From IMG/VR virus record IMGVR_UViG_3300028840_001115, positions 1 to 33,557 of that record: a DNA stretch of 33,557 nt, one strand, 5' to 3'. Both the position numbers and the translations under genes were made by a program. Source of the DNA: a virus. Positions 21,519 through 27,740 of the stretch are shown here, piece after piece. The first letter of the stretch is position 1, and the number at the start of each line of letters is the position of its first letter. Under the pieces are notes generated by a model. The model had not been told where the DNA came from and ran no database searches. It saw only the letters and a list, made by a program, of their open reading frames with translations.

Positions 21519-22371
21519 TGTCGGCCTCCTTCGGCTCGCACGTCTGCCAGTCAATCCCCATCCGCTGCCATCCGTAGTGATTCGCGGGCGGCCATATCTC
21601 ACGGTGGCCTTCGTGGTACGTGCCCTCCGAGTAACCGTGCTGGTCCTCGCCCAGGTCGGGATTGCCGAACAGGTGGATGCACTGGATGTCTCTGCTATAG
21701 CCGGTCTTGTAACCTGCCTTCTGTAGTCGCTTGCAGATGAAGCGCTCCTCGTGGTTGCGGCTCGGACGTTTGCCGCGCTCCCACCCGCCGACCTCGCGCA
21801 CCACGCCAGCCCGCATCAGCCGCAACACGGCCCCGACGTGGTCCCGCTGCACGATCTCGGGCGCGTCCGCGAACATCCGCTTGACGTTGTCGCCGATCAT
21901 CACGTGGGGCCGGCAGGCGATGGCGGCATAATCCGGGTGGCGCTCACCCAGGTCCAGCAGCCGCGCCAGCCAGTCTCTCCCGTCGACGGGAACGGGCGGG
22001 ATGATGTCGTTGTCGGTGCAGATGTACGGGTCGGTCTGCGCCCAGTCGAGCAGCAGGTTGAAACCCCAGTGGACGCCGTTGTTGTCCACGCTCAACTCGT
22101 AACCGTCCACCAGCCCCTCGGCGGCCAGCGCCTTGATCAGTTCGTCGCTGCCGTCCACGCTGCCGTTGTCGAGTACCAACAGCCGGTGCGGCGTCGTGGT
22201 GCGGGCGCGAATGGCGCGGATGCTGGCCTCGGTGATGCGGCGGCGGTTGCAGGACAGGAGACAGATGTCGATGGGTAGGCGAAGTTGCAAAGCGCGCGCG
22301 CGGACAGCAGCGGCAGTGACGGGATGCGGGTTGAGGGAGTCGAGCAGTTGGCGGGTGTAGGTTAGGGCCAT
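21508..22371 (-). CDS. Glycosyltransferase family 2-like, 287 aa
   Basis: The GT2 start is PIDICLLSCNRRRITEASIRAI with LLVLDNGSVDGSDELI (about 33-80). The acidic metal site is ICTDNDIIPP (about 117-126). WERGKRPSRNHEERFICKRLQKAGYKTGY near the C terminus matches the usual GxxxEExxLxxRLxxxGY-type acceptor region. The start is taken as ATG 22371, with GGAG upstream. ATG 22392 is possible, and the longer in-frame extension to 22482 overlaps the small gene upstream and is unlikely. It is the second of three GT2 enzymes in the block. Confidence 0.87.
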   Translation of the reverse strand: MALTYTRQLLDSLNPHPVTAAAVRARALQLRLPIDICLLSCNRRRITEASIRAIRARTTTPHRLLVLDNGSVDGSDELIKALAAEGLVDGYELSVDNNGVHWGFNLLLDWAQTDPYICTDNDIIPPVPVDGRDWLARLLDLGERHPDYAAIACRPHVMIGDNVKRMFADAPEIVQRDHVGAVLRLMRAGVVREVGGWERGKRPSRNHEERFICKRLQKAGYKTGYSRDIQCIHLFGNPDLGEDQHGYSEGTYHEGHREIWPPANHYGWQRMGIDWQTCEPKEADSAN

Positions 22372-22517
22372 GGCGCTATCATCTCCAGCCATAATCCCTG
22401 GCGTTGGGTAAGATGGCACCATAGGCAGTGACGCTCTTGCCACTGCTTCGTATCTGATCCGTTGAGTGTCCACGGCGTCCACCTATGCAAGCCAAGTGCG
22501 CACAATAGCCGTTTCAT
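22362..22517 (-). CDS. Small protein with HRW motif and CxxC, 51 aa
   Basis: The peptide begins MKRLLCALGLHRWTPW and contains RHCLWCHLTQRQG. I recognise this as a recurring type of tiny phage or bacterial protein that starts KRLLCxLGxHRW and carries a single CxxC; its function is unknown. GAGGAGGGCAAA precedes the ATG, the best-placed ribosome binding site in the area. Its end overlaps the next glycosyltransferase start by 10 nt. Confidence 0.7.
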   Translation of the reverse strand: MKRLLCALGLHRWTPWTLNGSDTKQWQERHCLWCHLTQRQGLWLEMIAPWP

Positions 22518-22690
22518 TTTGCCCTCCTCAGTTTCCATTTCAGGTCTCTTTTCCTGGCGCGGAACCAGACTTTGATACAGTACCAGGCTAAGTGCACCTT
22601 GTAGAAGCGACTATACGGGTGCAAAAAACAAGGATGCGAATAATCATAAGAGATGGAGGGTGTAGTTGTGGATGATTCACAGTCAGTCAT
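22514..22690 (-). CDS. Hypothetical protein, 58 aa
   Basis: No family is recognised. The N terminus is Ser/Thr-rich (TDCESSTTTPSISYDY). The middle is aromatic (RFYKVHLAWYCIKVWF, about 28-43), followed by a strongly basic tail RARKRDLKWKLRRAK. This pattern suggests a membrane-associated or nucleic-acid-binding peptide. The stop overlaps the next start as ATGA. Confidence 0.55.
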   Translation of the reverse strand: MTDCESSTTTPSISYDYSHPCFLHPYSRFYKVHLAWYCIKVWFRARKRDLKWKLRRAK

Positions 22691-22691
22691 C

Positions 22692-22859
22692 TCACCCCGC
22701 CCTCCCAGTCCGTGCATCCTTTGACCGTTCCCGTATCGCCGCCGTTACCGCCGCCATCACGACGACCGCCAGCACGATGTCGCCCAGTATCCCTGCCAGC
22801 AGCAGCGGCCAGCCACCGGCCCCTGAGACGATGACCCACGCGATTGCCCAGGTTAGCAT
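22692..22859 (-). CDS. Small membrane protein, 55 aa
   Basis: The protein has two hydrophobic segments (about 2-14, WAIAWVIVSGAGG; about 17-40, LLLAGILGDIVLAVVVMAAVTAA), followed by a basic tail RERSKDARTGR. GAGGAGGGCAACT precedes ATG 22859. The size and topology would fit a small holin-like or accessory membrane protein, but no lysis gene is nearby, so I leave it as unknown. Confidence 0.65.
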   Translation of the reverse strand: MLTWAIAWVIVSGAGGWPLLLAGILGDIVLAVVVMAAVTAAIRERSKDARTGRAG

Positions 22860-22870
22860 AGTTGCCCTCC

Positions 22871-23698
22871 TCATCTCACGTAATGAACATAGAGCGCCGC
22901 ATTGATAGTATGCACGCGGAAGTGGCGCGTCAGTGCAAGAAGAAATGCGTGGTCATCGCCCCAGGGATTTCCTATGTGACCCCGGCCTACAAGTCCCCTT
23001 GCGACCGGTCCCCGTTTCCCGCTGCCGTAGCCCAGCGTGCCGAACTCCAGCCCCAGCCATTCGTCGATCCCGTCGGCGCAGTGGTCGGGGTGCTTCCACG
23101 GCGGCATCGGGCCGACCTTCTCGTAGCACTCGCGGGCGAAGATGAACATCCCCGTCCCTATTTTCCCAGACGCGAACAGCTCGTGCGCTCCGTTCGTGTC
23201 GACAGGGGGCAGCCACGCCGGCCGTATCTTCGTCCAAGCGATAGCCACACGGCGGTTAGGCTCTCCGACCTGCCCGTGTACCACGGCCCCCGCCACCCAC
23301 AGGCGCACGCCCGGCTCCTGCTCGATATTGTAGGCGAAGGTCTGGAGGTACATCTGATCCCACGCATCGTCGTCGTCCAGGCGACAGAACCAGTCCCCCG
23401 CCGATAGCGCCAAGCCCGTATTCCACGATATCACCCGCTGCGACCGCTCTTTGTGCCGCACGTACCGGAACCGCCCCCCGCGCAGGTACTCGGCACAGTG
23501 CTCGGGCGGGTCCAGTTGCTCGACTGGCGGCTCTAGGTACGCCGCTACCGCTTCTAGCGTCCCATCTTGGCTGGCGTCGTCCACGATGATGCACTCGAAG
23601 TCGTGGTGTGTTTGCATCACGATGCTGTCTAGCGCCCGTTGCAAGCGCCCGTCGGCGCGGTTGAATGTGGGGATGATGATGGAGAATTGTGGGGTCAT
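22871..23698 (-). CDS. Glycosyltransferase family 2, 275 aa
   Basis: This is a GT-A fold inverting glycosyltransferase. The opening FSIIIPTFNRADGRLQRALDSI and CIIVDDASQDGT (about 5-47) are the classic GT2 nucleotide-binding start. The metal-binding acidic cluster is FCRLDDDDAW (Asp108-Asp111). A GTGMFIFARECYEKVG segment follows in the acceptor region. GAGAGGAGGT lies upstream of the ATG. The 43-nt gap before it is one of the few in this block. Donor and acceptor are unknown. Confidence 0.9.
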   Translation of the reverse strand: MTPQFSIIIPTFNRADGRLQRALDSIVMQTHHDFECIIVDDASQDGTLEAVAAYLEPPVEQLDPPEHCAEYLRGGRFRYVRHKERSQRVISWNTGLALSAGDWFCRLDDDDAWDQMYLQTFAYNIEQEPGVRLWVAGAVVHGQVGEPNRRVAIAWTKIRPAWLPPVDTNGAHELFASGKIGTGMFIFARECYEKVGPMPPWKHPDHCADGIDEWLGLEFGTLGYGSGKRGPVARGLVGRGHIGNPWGDDHAFLLALTRHFRVHTINAALYVHYVR

Positions 23699-23741
23699 TG
23701 TGCATACCTCCTCTCAGACGGTGCAGAATAGGGCCTAGCCA

Positions 23742-23972
23742 TCAGCTTGAGATAGACGGTAAAAGTGATGTCGAAGTAGTGCACGTATATACTGCCCACC
23801 AGCCCCGATCATCTTGATATACCTTGATTACAGTTGCCCATCGCGGCAGTTTGTCGCCCGTCCCCCAGGCTTCATCTGCACTATCGAACGGCCCACGCTC
23901 AGGATAGCCGCTAAGTACAGAGTTAGTCTGTGTATTTAGTCGCTCCTCAATCTCTCGGTAACTCGTCGCCAT
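23742..23972 (-). CDS. Hypothetical protein, 76 aa
   Basis: No domain is recognised. The N terminus is helical (SYREIEERLN). The C-terminal half looks like a small beta sheet (TVIKVYQDDRGWWAVYTCT) ending in a Ser/Thr-rich tail TTSTSLLPSISS. The start is ATG 23972, with GGAGGGCGAGTG upstream, overlapping the previous stop. Confidence 0.65.
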   Translation of the reverse strand: MATSYREIEERLNTQTNSVLSGYPERGPFDSADEAWGTGDKLPRWATVIKVYQDDRGWWAVYTCTTSTSLLPSISS

Positions 23973-24217
23973 CACTCGCCCTCCTCCGACTCCAGGAACC
24001 GCACACGCATCTCCCAGAGATGGTCAGCCTTTTGCGTAGTTATACCCCAGCCACTTTCAATCGTCTCGATCAGTTCGGCCAATATCTGGTCGAATATCCC
24101 TTGCCGGGTATCGGGGATACCGACTTTCGGGATAGGGTTTCTCTTCACAGCCCAGTCGATCAGCGCTTTGCGTCTCTCTGCTTTGGCCCAGTTGCGTAGT
24201 TCGTCAAGGTCAGCCAT
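23972..24217 (-). CDS. Hypothetical protein, 81 aa
   Basis: The function is unknown. The start is ATG 24217 (MADLDEL), behind GGAGGGCAAAAGG; an in-frame extension to 24262 lacks such a site. The sequence is charged and helical, with a PIPKVGIPDTRQGIF turn in the middle and an acidic end (LESEEGE). The TGA stop overlaps the next ATG (TGATG). Confidence 0.65.
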   Translation of the reverse strand: MADLDELRNWAKAERRKALIDWAVKRNPIPKVGIPDTRQGIFDQILAELIETIESGWGITTQKADHLWEMRVRFLESEEGE

Positions 24218-24533
24218 CCTTTTGCCCTCCTCCTTCTGCCTCCCATCGCATACCCATTGCAAATGCGATGTGCACCAGTTGCAAGAGCATCATCTGACCT
24301 TGCGCCCACGCCTTGAGCACCCACTTCTTTTTCCGCGTCCTACTTTCCACATTCCCCGCTTCTGTCTTTACCAGCTTCAGCGCCAGCGCCCACAACAGTT
24401 GCGGCACGGCCTCGGCTCCCTGGATCAGCGCCCGGTACTCGTCGCCCGGCTCACCGATGATGGCGTCGGCCTCGTCGGGGGAGAGCAGGGATAGGGCAGC
24501 GGTGATGGCGGCGGTTTGTTGTTCCAGGGGCAT
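24210..24533 (-). CDS. Hypothetical helical protein, 107 aa
   Basis: No domain is recognised. The protein is mostly alpha-helical (TAAITAALSLLSPDEADAII; VPQLLWALALKLVKTE), with a basic patch RTRKKKW near residue 66-72 and a Gly-rich end. Its ATG overlaps the upstream stop as TGATG, and its own end overlaps the next gene by 8 nt. Confidence 0.65.
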   Translation of the reverse strand: MPLEQQTAAITAALSLLSPDEADAIIGEPGDEYRALIQGAEAVPQLLWALALKLVKTEAGNVESRTRKKKWVLKAWAQGQMMLLQLVHIAFAMGMRWEAEGGGQKDG

Positions 24534-24844
24534 CAGATCCGGCCTCCCAGACTTCCCTCTGTCAGAATCTCCATCATTCCACGCAACATCACTTCTGTTT
24601 CGTTGAGTGTTGTCTGAAGAGACTGCCTGAGTGCATCTTCTTCTTGCGATGTATCGACAAAGGGAATATCCCCATTTGCTTTACGGATGTCTCTTTCTAG
24701 CCGACTCTCAAACACTTCCCGCCAGTTCTTGAAAATCCTTTCCAGCACCATTGAGGCATCGTCGCGGTTCTCAAGTACCAGCGCCAGAGTTACCATCGCT
24801 GTTAGGTCAGCGAACAGAAGCATCATTGATTGCTTGTCGGTCAC
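24533..24844 (-). CDS. Hypothetical helical protein, 103 aa
   Basis: No family is recognised. The sequence is nearly all helix-forming (MMLLFADLTAMVTLALVL, then ASMVLERIFKNWREVFESRL), with a C-terminal helical segment. The N-terminal hydrophobic stretch (about 7-24) could be a membrane helix or a helix-bundle core. GGAGGGCAACCG lies before the ATG. The stop overlaps the next start (TGATG). Confidence 0.65.
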   Translation of the reverse strand: MTDKQSMMLLFADLTAMVTLALVLENRDDASMVLERIFKNWREVFESRLERDIRKANGDIPFVDTSQEEDALRQSLQTTLNETEVMLRGMMEILTEGSLGGRI

Positions 24845-24854
24845 GGTTGCCCTC

Positions 24855-26141
24855 CTAGACTAGCCCCTCTTTGAAGTAGAACAGCGGCTCGATATACCGT
24901 TTGAAGACATACGCCGGATTCCGCTCTTTCCGTATCCGCGTCCGCTGGGCCAGCACCGGGTTGTACTGCAACTCGTAGGCCACGCGCCCGGCGATGTTGC
25001 GGAAGTAACCGTCGGGGTCGCCGTAGGTGGTGTCAAACTTCGCCGTCTCCCCGGTGAGCGGGTTGACCGCGCTGCTGAACTGGAAGTACGCGGCGTGCGG
25101 GCCGTATACGCTGCGGAATACGGGCATGTCGCTGTTGAGTATCAGGAACGCGCCACACGCGGCAGCCTCTTGCGCGATCAGGCTGTACGTCTCGCTCACG
25201 CTCGGTTGGACGTGGACGTTGGCGAGCAGGCACAGGTCGCGCACTACCTCACGCGGCACGCGCAGGTGCCAGTCCTTGTGGAACTCGCTCGTGAACGTCA
25301 CGTCGATGTCGTTCAGCCCCATCTCCGGCAGCATCTTCTTGAGGTCTTTGCGGTACTCTACCTTGTCGCCGCCCGTACTGTGAAAGTCGCACGTCACCAG
25401 CCGCACGCTCATCCCGAAGTGCTTCTTGAGCGCGCTGGCGACGTGCAGCACGTGCTCGACCTGCTTGCCCCGGTCCAGGCGCACGGGGTAGACCATGATC
25501 ACGTCAGCACTGAGCAGCCCCTTCTCCTTGACCAGTTCCTTGGTCAATTCCTGAAAGCCGAAGAAGCGCCCGAAGTCGGTCGGGTGCGGCACCACGGCCA
25601 CGTCGTCGGGCTCGCACCGGAACGAACGGCACACGCGCGGCACGTCCCACGAGTTGGGGAAGCATAGTTTGGAGTTGGGGAAATGCCGCTGCAACGGCTC
25701 CAGCCGCCGGTCCTGTGTCGTCCAGATCGGGCTGGGGGTTGCGCTATGCACCCAGTTCAGCCACACGGCGTGCGGGTTCTGTTGCGCCCAGGCGCGGGCG
25801 GCGAAGTTCAGCGGCATGATGGCCGACTGGTAAATCAGGTCGTGGGTGATGATGACGTCCACGTCGGACAGCACCTCGTCCAGCGCCGCCTTCGTCGCCT
25901 TCACGTCGTCGCCAATCTCGGGGTAGAACTCGACGTGGTTCTTGCGCTCCTTCGGCGGCGGAATGTGGCGCAACTCGATGCGCTCCCAGGCGCGAACCGG
26001 CTTGAAGCCCTCGGAGACGACGCCGACGACGGGATAGCCCGCGTCCAGCGCCATGTTGATTTGCGCCTCCGCGATGATATTGAGGCTGTAGGTAGAATCG
26101 GCCTCGTAGAAGTCCGTCAAGATGCAAACAACCTTGCTCAT
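24855..26141 (-). CDS. Glycosyltransferase, GT-B fold, GT4-like, 428 aa
   Basis: The enzyme should transfer a sugar from a nucleotide-activated donor. The N-terminal Rossmann-like half opens with VVCILTDFYEADSTYS. The C-terminal half opens with VIMVYPVRLDRGKQVEHVL (about 214-232), the GT4 donor-domain start. The retaining-GT E-x7-E motif is present as SVSETYSLIAQEAAACG (Glu317 and Glu325). The length is normal for GT4. The start at 26141 has GGAGGGCACAGA upstream and overlaps the previous stop (ATGA). It is the first of six glycosyltransferases in the cargo block. The acceptor cannot be read from sequence; the Ser/Thr-rich virion proteins downstream are my preferred candidates by inference. 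Confidence 0.87.
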   Translation of the reverse strand: MSKVVCILTDFYEADSTYSLNIIAEAQINMALDAGYPVVGVVSEGFKPVRAWERIELRHIPPPKERKNHVEFYPEIGDDVKATKAALDEVLSDVDVIITHDLIYQSAIMPLNFAARAWAQQNPHAVWLNWVHSATPSPIWTTQDRRLEPLQRHFPNSKLCFPNSWDVPRVCRSFRCEPDDVAVVPHPTDFGRFFGFQELTKELVKEKGLLSADVIMVYPVRLDRGKQVEHVLHVASALKKHFGMSVRLVTCDFHSTGGDKVEYRKDLKKMLPEMGLNDIDVTFTSEFHKDWHLRVPREVVRDLCLLANVHVQPSVSETYSLIAQEAAACGAFLILNSDMPVFRSVYGPHAAYFQFSSAVNPLTGETAKFDTTYGDPDGYFRNIAGRVAYELQYNPVLAQRTRIRKERNPAYVFKRYIEPLFYFKEGLV

Positions 26142-26157
26142 TCTGTGCCCTCCTCAT
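26040..26157. repeat. 118-bp direct repeat, copy 2 (first copy 26523-26640)
   Basis: This is the downstream copy and contains the functional start of the glycosyltransferase gene at 26141. The three differences from the other copy suggest a fairly recent duplication. Confidence 0.93.
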
Positions 26158-26485
26158 ATTTCCGTTTCAGTTGCTCGTATAGGCGGCGCTCTTTGTCCTC
26201 TTCCTTCTGGCGTTTGATTTCCGAACGCCTTGCCTCACTTTCTCTATACCACTCTTGCACTGGTATCGACTCTATATGCACTACCTGAGCGAGTGAAGCG
26301 TATCCTATTCGGTTGTCCCAGTAGCCTATGTGGTCATCATCTCCTGGAATGCCGACGATGTCCCGTTTTAGTGACTCGATAGCATCCTCCAGCGAATCAG
26401 CGACGATGGGCCACATAGCATTCCCGCAGCCGATAGTATAGTCACATCCCCTGCTTTCCTGCTTGACATAGGCCCAAAAAAGCAT
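26138..26485 (-). CDS. Hypothetical protein, 115 aa
   Basis: No domain is recognised. The N-terminal half is mixed (MLFWAYVKQESRGCDYTIGCGN, WPIVADSLEDAIESLKRDIVGI), suggesting a small alpha/beta fold. The C terminus is a long charged helix or coiled coil (about residues 80-113: EWYRESEARRSEIKRQKEED). GAGGAGGGGGGCGAG precedes the ATG. The stop overlaps the glycosyltransferase start as ATGA. It lies inside the duplicated region between the chimeric ORF and the intact glycosyltransferase. Confidence 0.65.
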   Translation of the reverse strand: MLFWAYVKQESRGCDYTIGCGNAMWPIVADSLEDAIESLKRDIVGIPGDDDHIGYWDNRIGYASLAQVVHIESIPVQEWYRESEARRSEIKRQKEEDKERRLYEQLKRKYEEGTE

Positions 26486-26498
26486 CTCGCCCCCCTCC

Positions 26499-26624
26499 TC
26501 ACTCTGCCAGCCCGGCCAGCAGCGCGTCCAGCGCCATGTTGATTTGCGCTTCCGCGATGATGTTGAGGCTGTAGGTAGAATCGGCCTCGTAGAAGTCGGT
26601 CAAGATGCAAACAACCTTGCTCAT
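26499..26624 (-). pseudogene. Chimeric 41-aa ORF: glycosyltransferase 5' end fused to 89-aa gene 3' end
   Basis: The ORF reads MSKVVCILTDFYEADSTYSL and on to INMALDA, as at the start of the downstream glycosyltransferase (24855-26141). It then switches to LDALLAGLAE and stop, as at the end of the 89-aa gene (26858-27127). The switch falls in an 8-bp identity (TGGACGCG on the coding strand) shared by both parents. It has an intact ribosome binding site (GAGGAGGGCACAGA), so a 41-aa peptide could be made, but it contains neither parent's functional part. This is the expected junction of a tandem duplication, not an independent gene. Confidence 0.88.
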
Positions 26625-26640
26625 TCTGTGCCCTCCTCAT
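26523..26640. repeat. 118-bp direct repeat, copy 1 (second copy 26040-26157)
   Basis: Positions 26523-26640 match 26040-26157 at a constant offset of 483 bp with three mismatches. The repeat carries the ribosome binding site and first 33 or so codons of the glycosyltransferase that starts at 26141. The upstream copy is fused to the tail of the 89-aa gene. Confidence 0.93.
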
Positions 26641-26644
26641 TCTC

Positions 26645-26842
26645 TCATTCTGGTAGCGGTGCCCCGCAGCCTCGGCACTGCTCCCGTTCTGTGCTATTCA
26701 CCTGCCCACAGTAGGGGCAAGCGACTTTGGCTAGCGGTACGGTCGGTGAATCCAATTGAGGCGGCTCGGGATAAACCGGATAACAATAATGCAGAGCGTC
26801 ATCCCTATGACAGCCCTTATGCAATGGACCTAACGTACTCAC
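26645..26842 (-). CDS. Small zinc-ribbon protein, 65 aa
   Basis: The C-terminal half carries CPYCGQVN...CRGCGAPLPE, two CxxC knuckles about 12 residues apart and typical of a zinc ribbon. The N-terminal half is Pro-rich with no domain. The start is a GTG at 26842 with GGGAAGGG just upstream; spacing is short and the start is uncertain. It is one of three zinc-ribbon genes in the cargo block, and the fold alone does not reveal its partner. Confidence 0.6.
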   Translation of the reverse strand: MSTLGPLHKGCHRDDALHYCYPVYPEPPQLDSPTVPLAKVACPYCGQVNSTEREQCRGCGAPLPE

Positions 26843-26856
26843 CCCTTCCCGCCCCC

Positions 26857-26889
26857 CTCACTCTGCCAGCCCGGCCAGCAGCGCGTCCA
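26857..26889. repeat. 33-bp direct repeat, copy 1 (second copy 26498-26530)
   Basis: The segments at 26857-26889 and 26498-26530 are identical over 33 bases, both beginning CTCACTCTGCCAGC. They encode the end of the 89-aa protein and of the chimeric ORF. The second copy overlaps the 118-bp repeat by 8 bp (CGCGTCCA), which marks the fusion point. Confidence 0.93.
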
Positions 26890-27127
26890 ATGCCTCGCTC
26901 TTGTCCTTCGGCTCGATGTGCGTCACGCGCGGCGCGCCCCAGTGCAGCGGGTACCCGCGCTCGTCCACGATGATGTGCACCGTCATCACGCTCAAACCCC
27001 GACTCTTGCCCGCGCCTTGCAACCGGTGCACGAGCGGCAGCCACGGGCGCACGCCGGCGTCGTAGCCGGGGTTGACGTAGTTCACCTTGGCGTCTGAGAC
27101 GGTACAGGTCGTGTTATCGTTGGTCAT
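26858..27127 (-). CDS. Hypothetical protein, 89 aa
   Basis: The function is unknown. Residues about 45-58 (LSVMTVHIIVDERGYP) form a beta-rich core. The C terminus SEALDALLAGLAE is important because an almost identical tail (LDALLAGLAE) recurs on the short chimeric ORF at 26499-26624. This gene is the upstream donor in the rearrangement described there. No strong Shine-Dalgarno precedes the ATG. Confidence 0.65.
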   Translation of the reverse strand: MTNDNTTCTVSDAKVNYVNPGYDAGVRPWLPLVHRLQGAGKSRGLSVMTVHIIVDERGYPLHWGAPRVTHIEPKDKSEALDALLAGLAE

Positions 27128-27137
27128 AGGTTTGTTC

Positions 27138-27740
27138 TCATCGGGACAACTTCGGCAATGGACCTTTCGACATTGGCTCGTCGGTGGTCAAAAAAGTGCA
27201 GCCGCACCGAAAACCGCCACATGCCAAAGCTGGTGACTTCGGGTAAATCCCCTGTGCCCGCGCTGCTTCCCAAGTCGAAGAACGCTTAATCTTGCCGTTA
27301 AGGCGGATACAATCCCGGCAGTTCTCTTTAGCGGGGTCTAACACCCACTTTAGCTTCCTATCCCCACACGCCAGCATCTTGCCCAGGTCGCGCAGCTCCG
27401 TATACCGCCCCACCCACATCTCGGCGCGCCTCAGGAACTGCGCCAGCGGACGCTCGTTCTCGCTGCCCTTGCGCCCCTCGTAGACGGCATCCATAAACCC
27501 GCCTACGTGCGACAGTTCCTCTTTGATGCGGTCGACCAGCGCCTTGCGTTCCTTCTCCGTGCGCTCCTCCGGTTGCACGCCGCACACCGCCAGGCCCTCG
27601 TTGAACGCGAGCAGGAAGTAGCGCCGGATGGCTGGGTACAGTGCATCGCTGCCCTGGTCGGCGCTCGTGAACGCGCCGGTCCAGACACCGCGAACGGCGG
27701 CGCGAACGGCGGCGCGGTAGTCGGCTATGCGGTCAGGCAT
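27138..27740 (-). CDS. MuF-like head morphogenesis protein, 200 aa
   Basis: The protein follows and overlaps the portal, the usual place for a Mu gpF/SPP1 gp7-like minor head protein. The C-terminal half has the family signature: a Trp-Val-Leu-Asp-Pro start, paired cysteines (ENCRDCIRLNGKI, about residues 138-150), then SPALACGGFRCGCTFLTT (about 168-185), corresponding to the DxxVCxxC...HPxCRC pattern of MuF domains. The N terminus is helical. In related phages the protein is internal or minor in the capsid and needed for morphogenesis. At 200 aa it is short for the family. No toxin domain is fused to it. Confidence 0.75.
   Translation of the reverse strand: MPDRIADYRAAVRAAVRGVWTGAFTSADQGSDALYPAIRRYFLLAFNEGLAVCGVQPEERTEKERKALVDRIKEELSHVGGFMDAVYEGRKGSENERPLAQFLRRAEMWVGRYTELRDLGKMLACGDRKLKWVLDPAKENCRDCIRLNGKIKRSSTWEAARAQGIYPKSPALACGGFRCGCTFLTTDEPMSKGPLPKLSR

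Noticed and set aside
22692-22859. Holin call for the small two-segment membrane proteins (also 20120-20284 and 15541-15654)
   Set aside because: There is no endolysin or spanin nearby, and tiny membrane proteins have many roles; the topology alone is not enough.
26368-26640. 90-aa minus-strand open frame covering the duplicated GT start
   Set aside because: It is out of frame with both parents and Arg-rich; the same shadow exists over the intact GT (25744-26157). The real reading is the 41-aa chimera.
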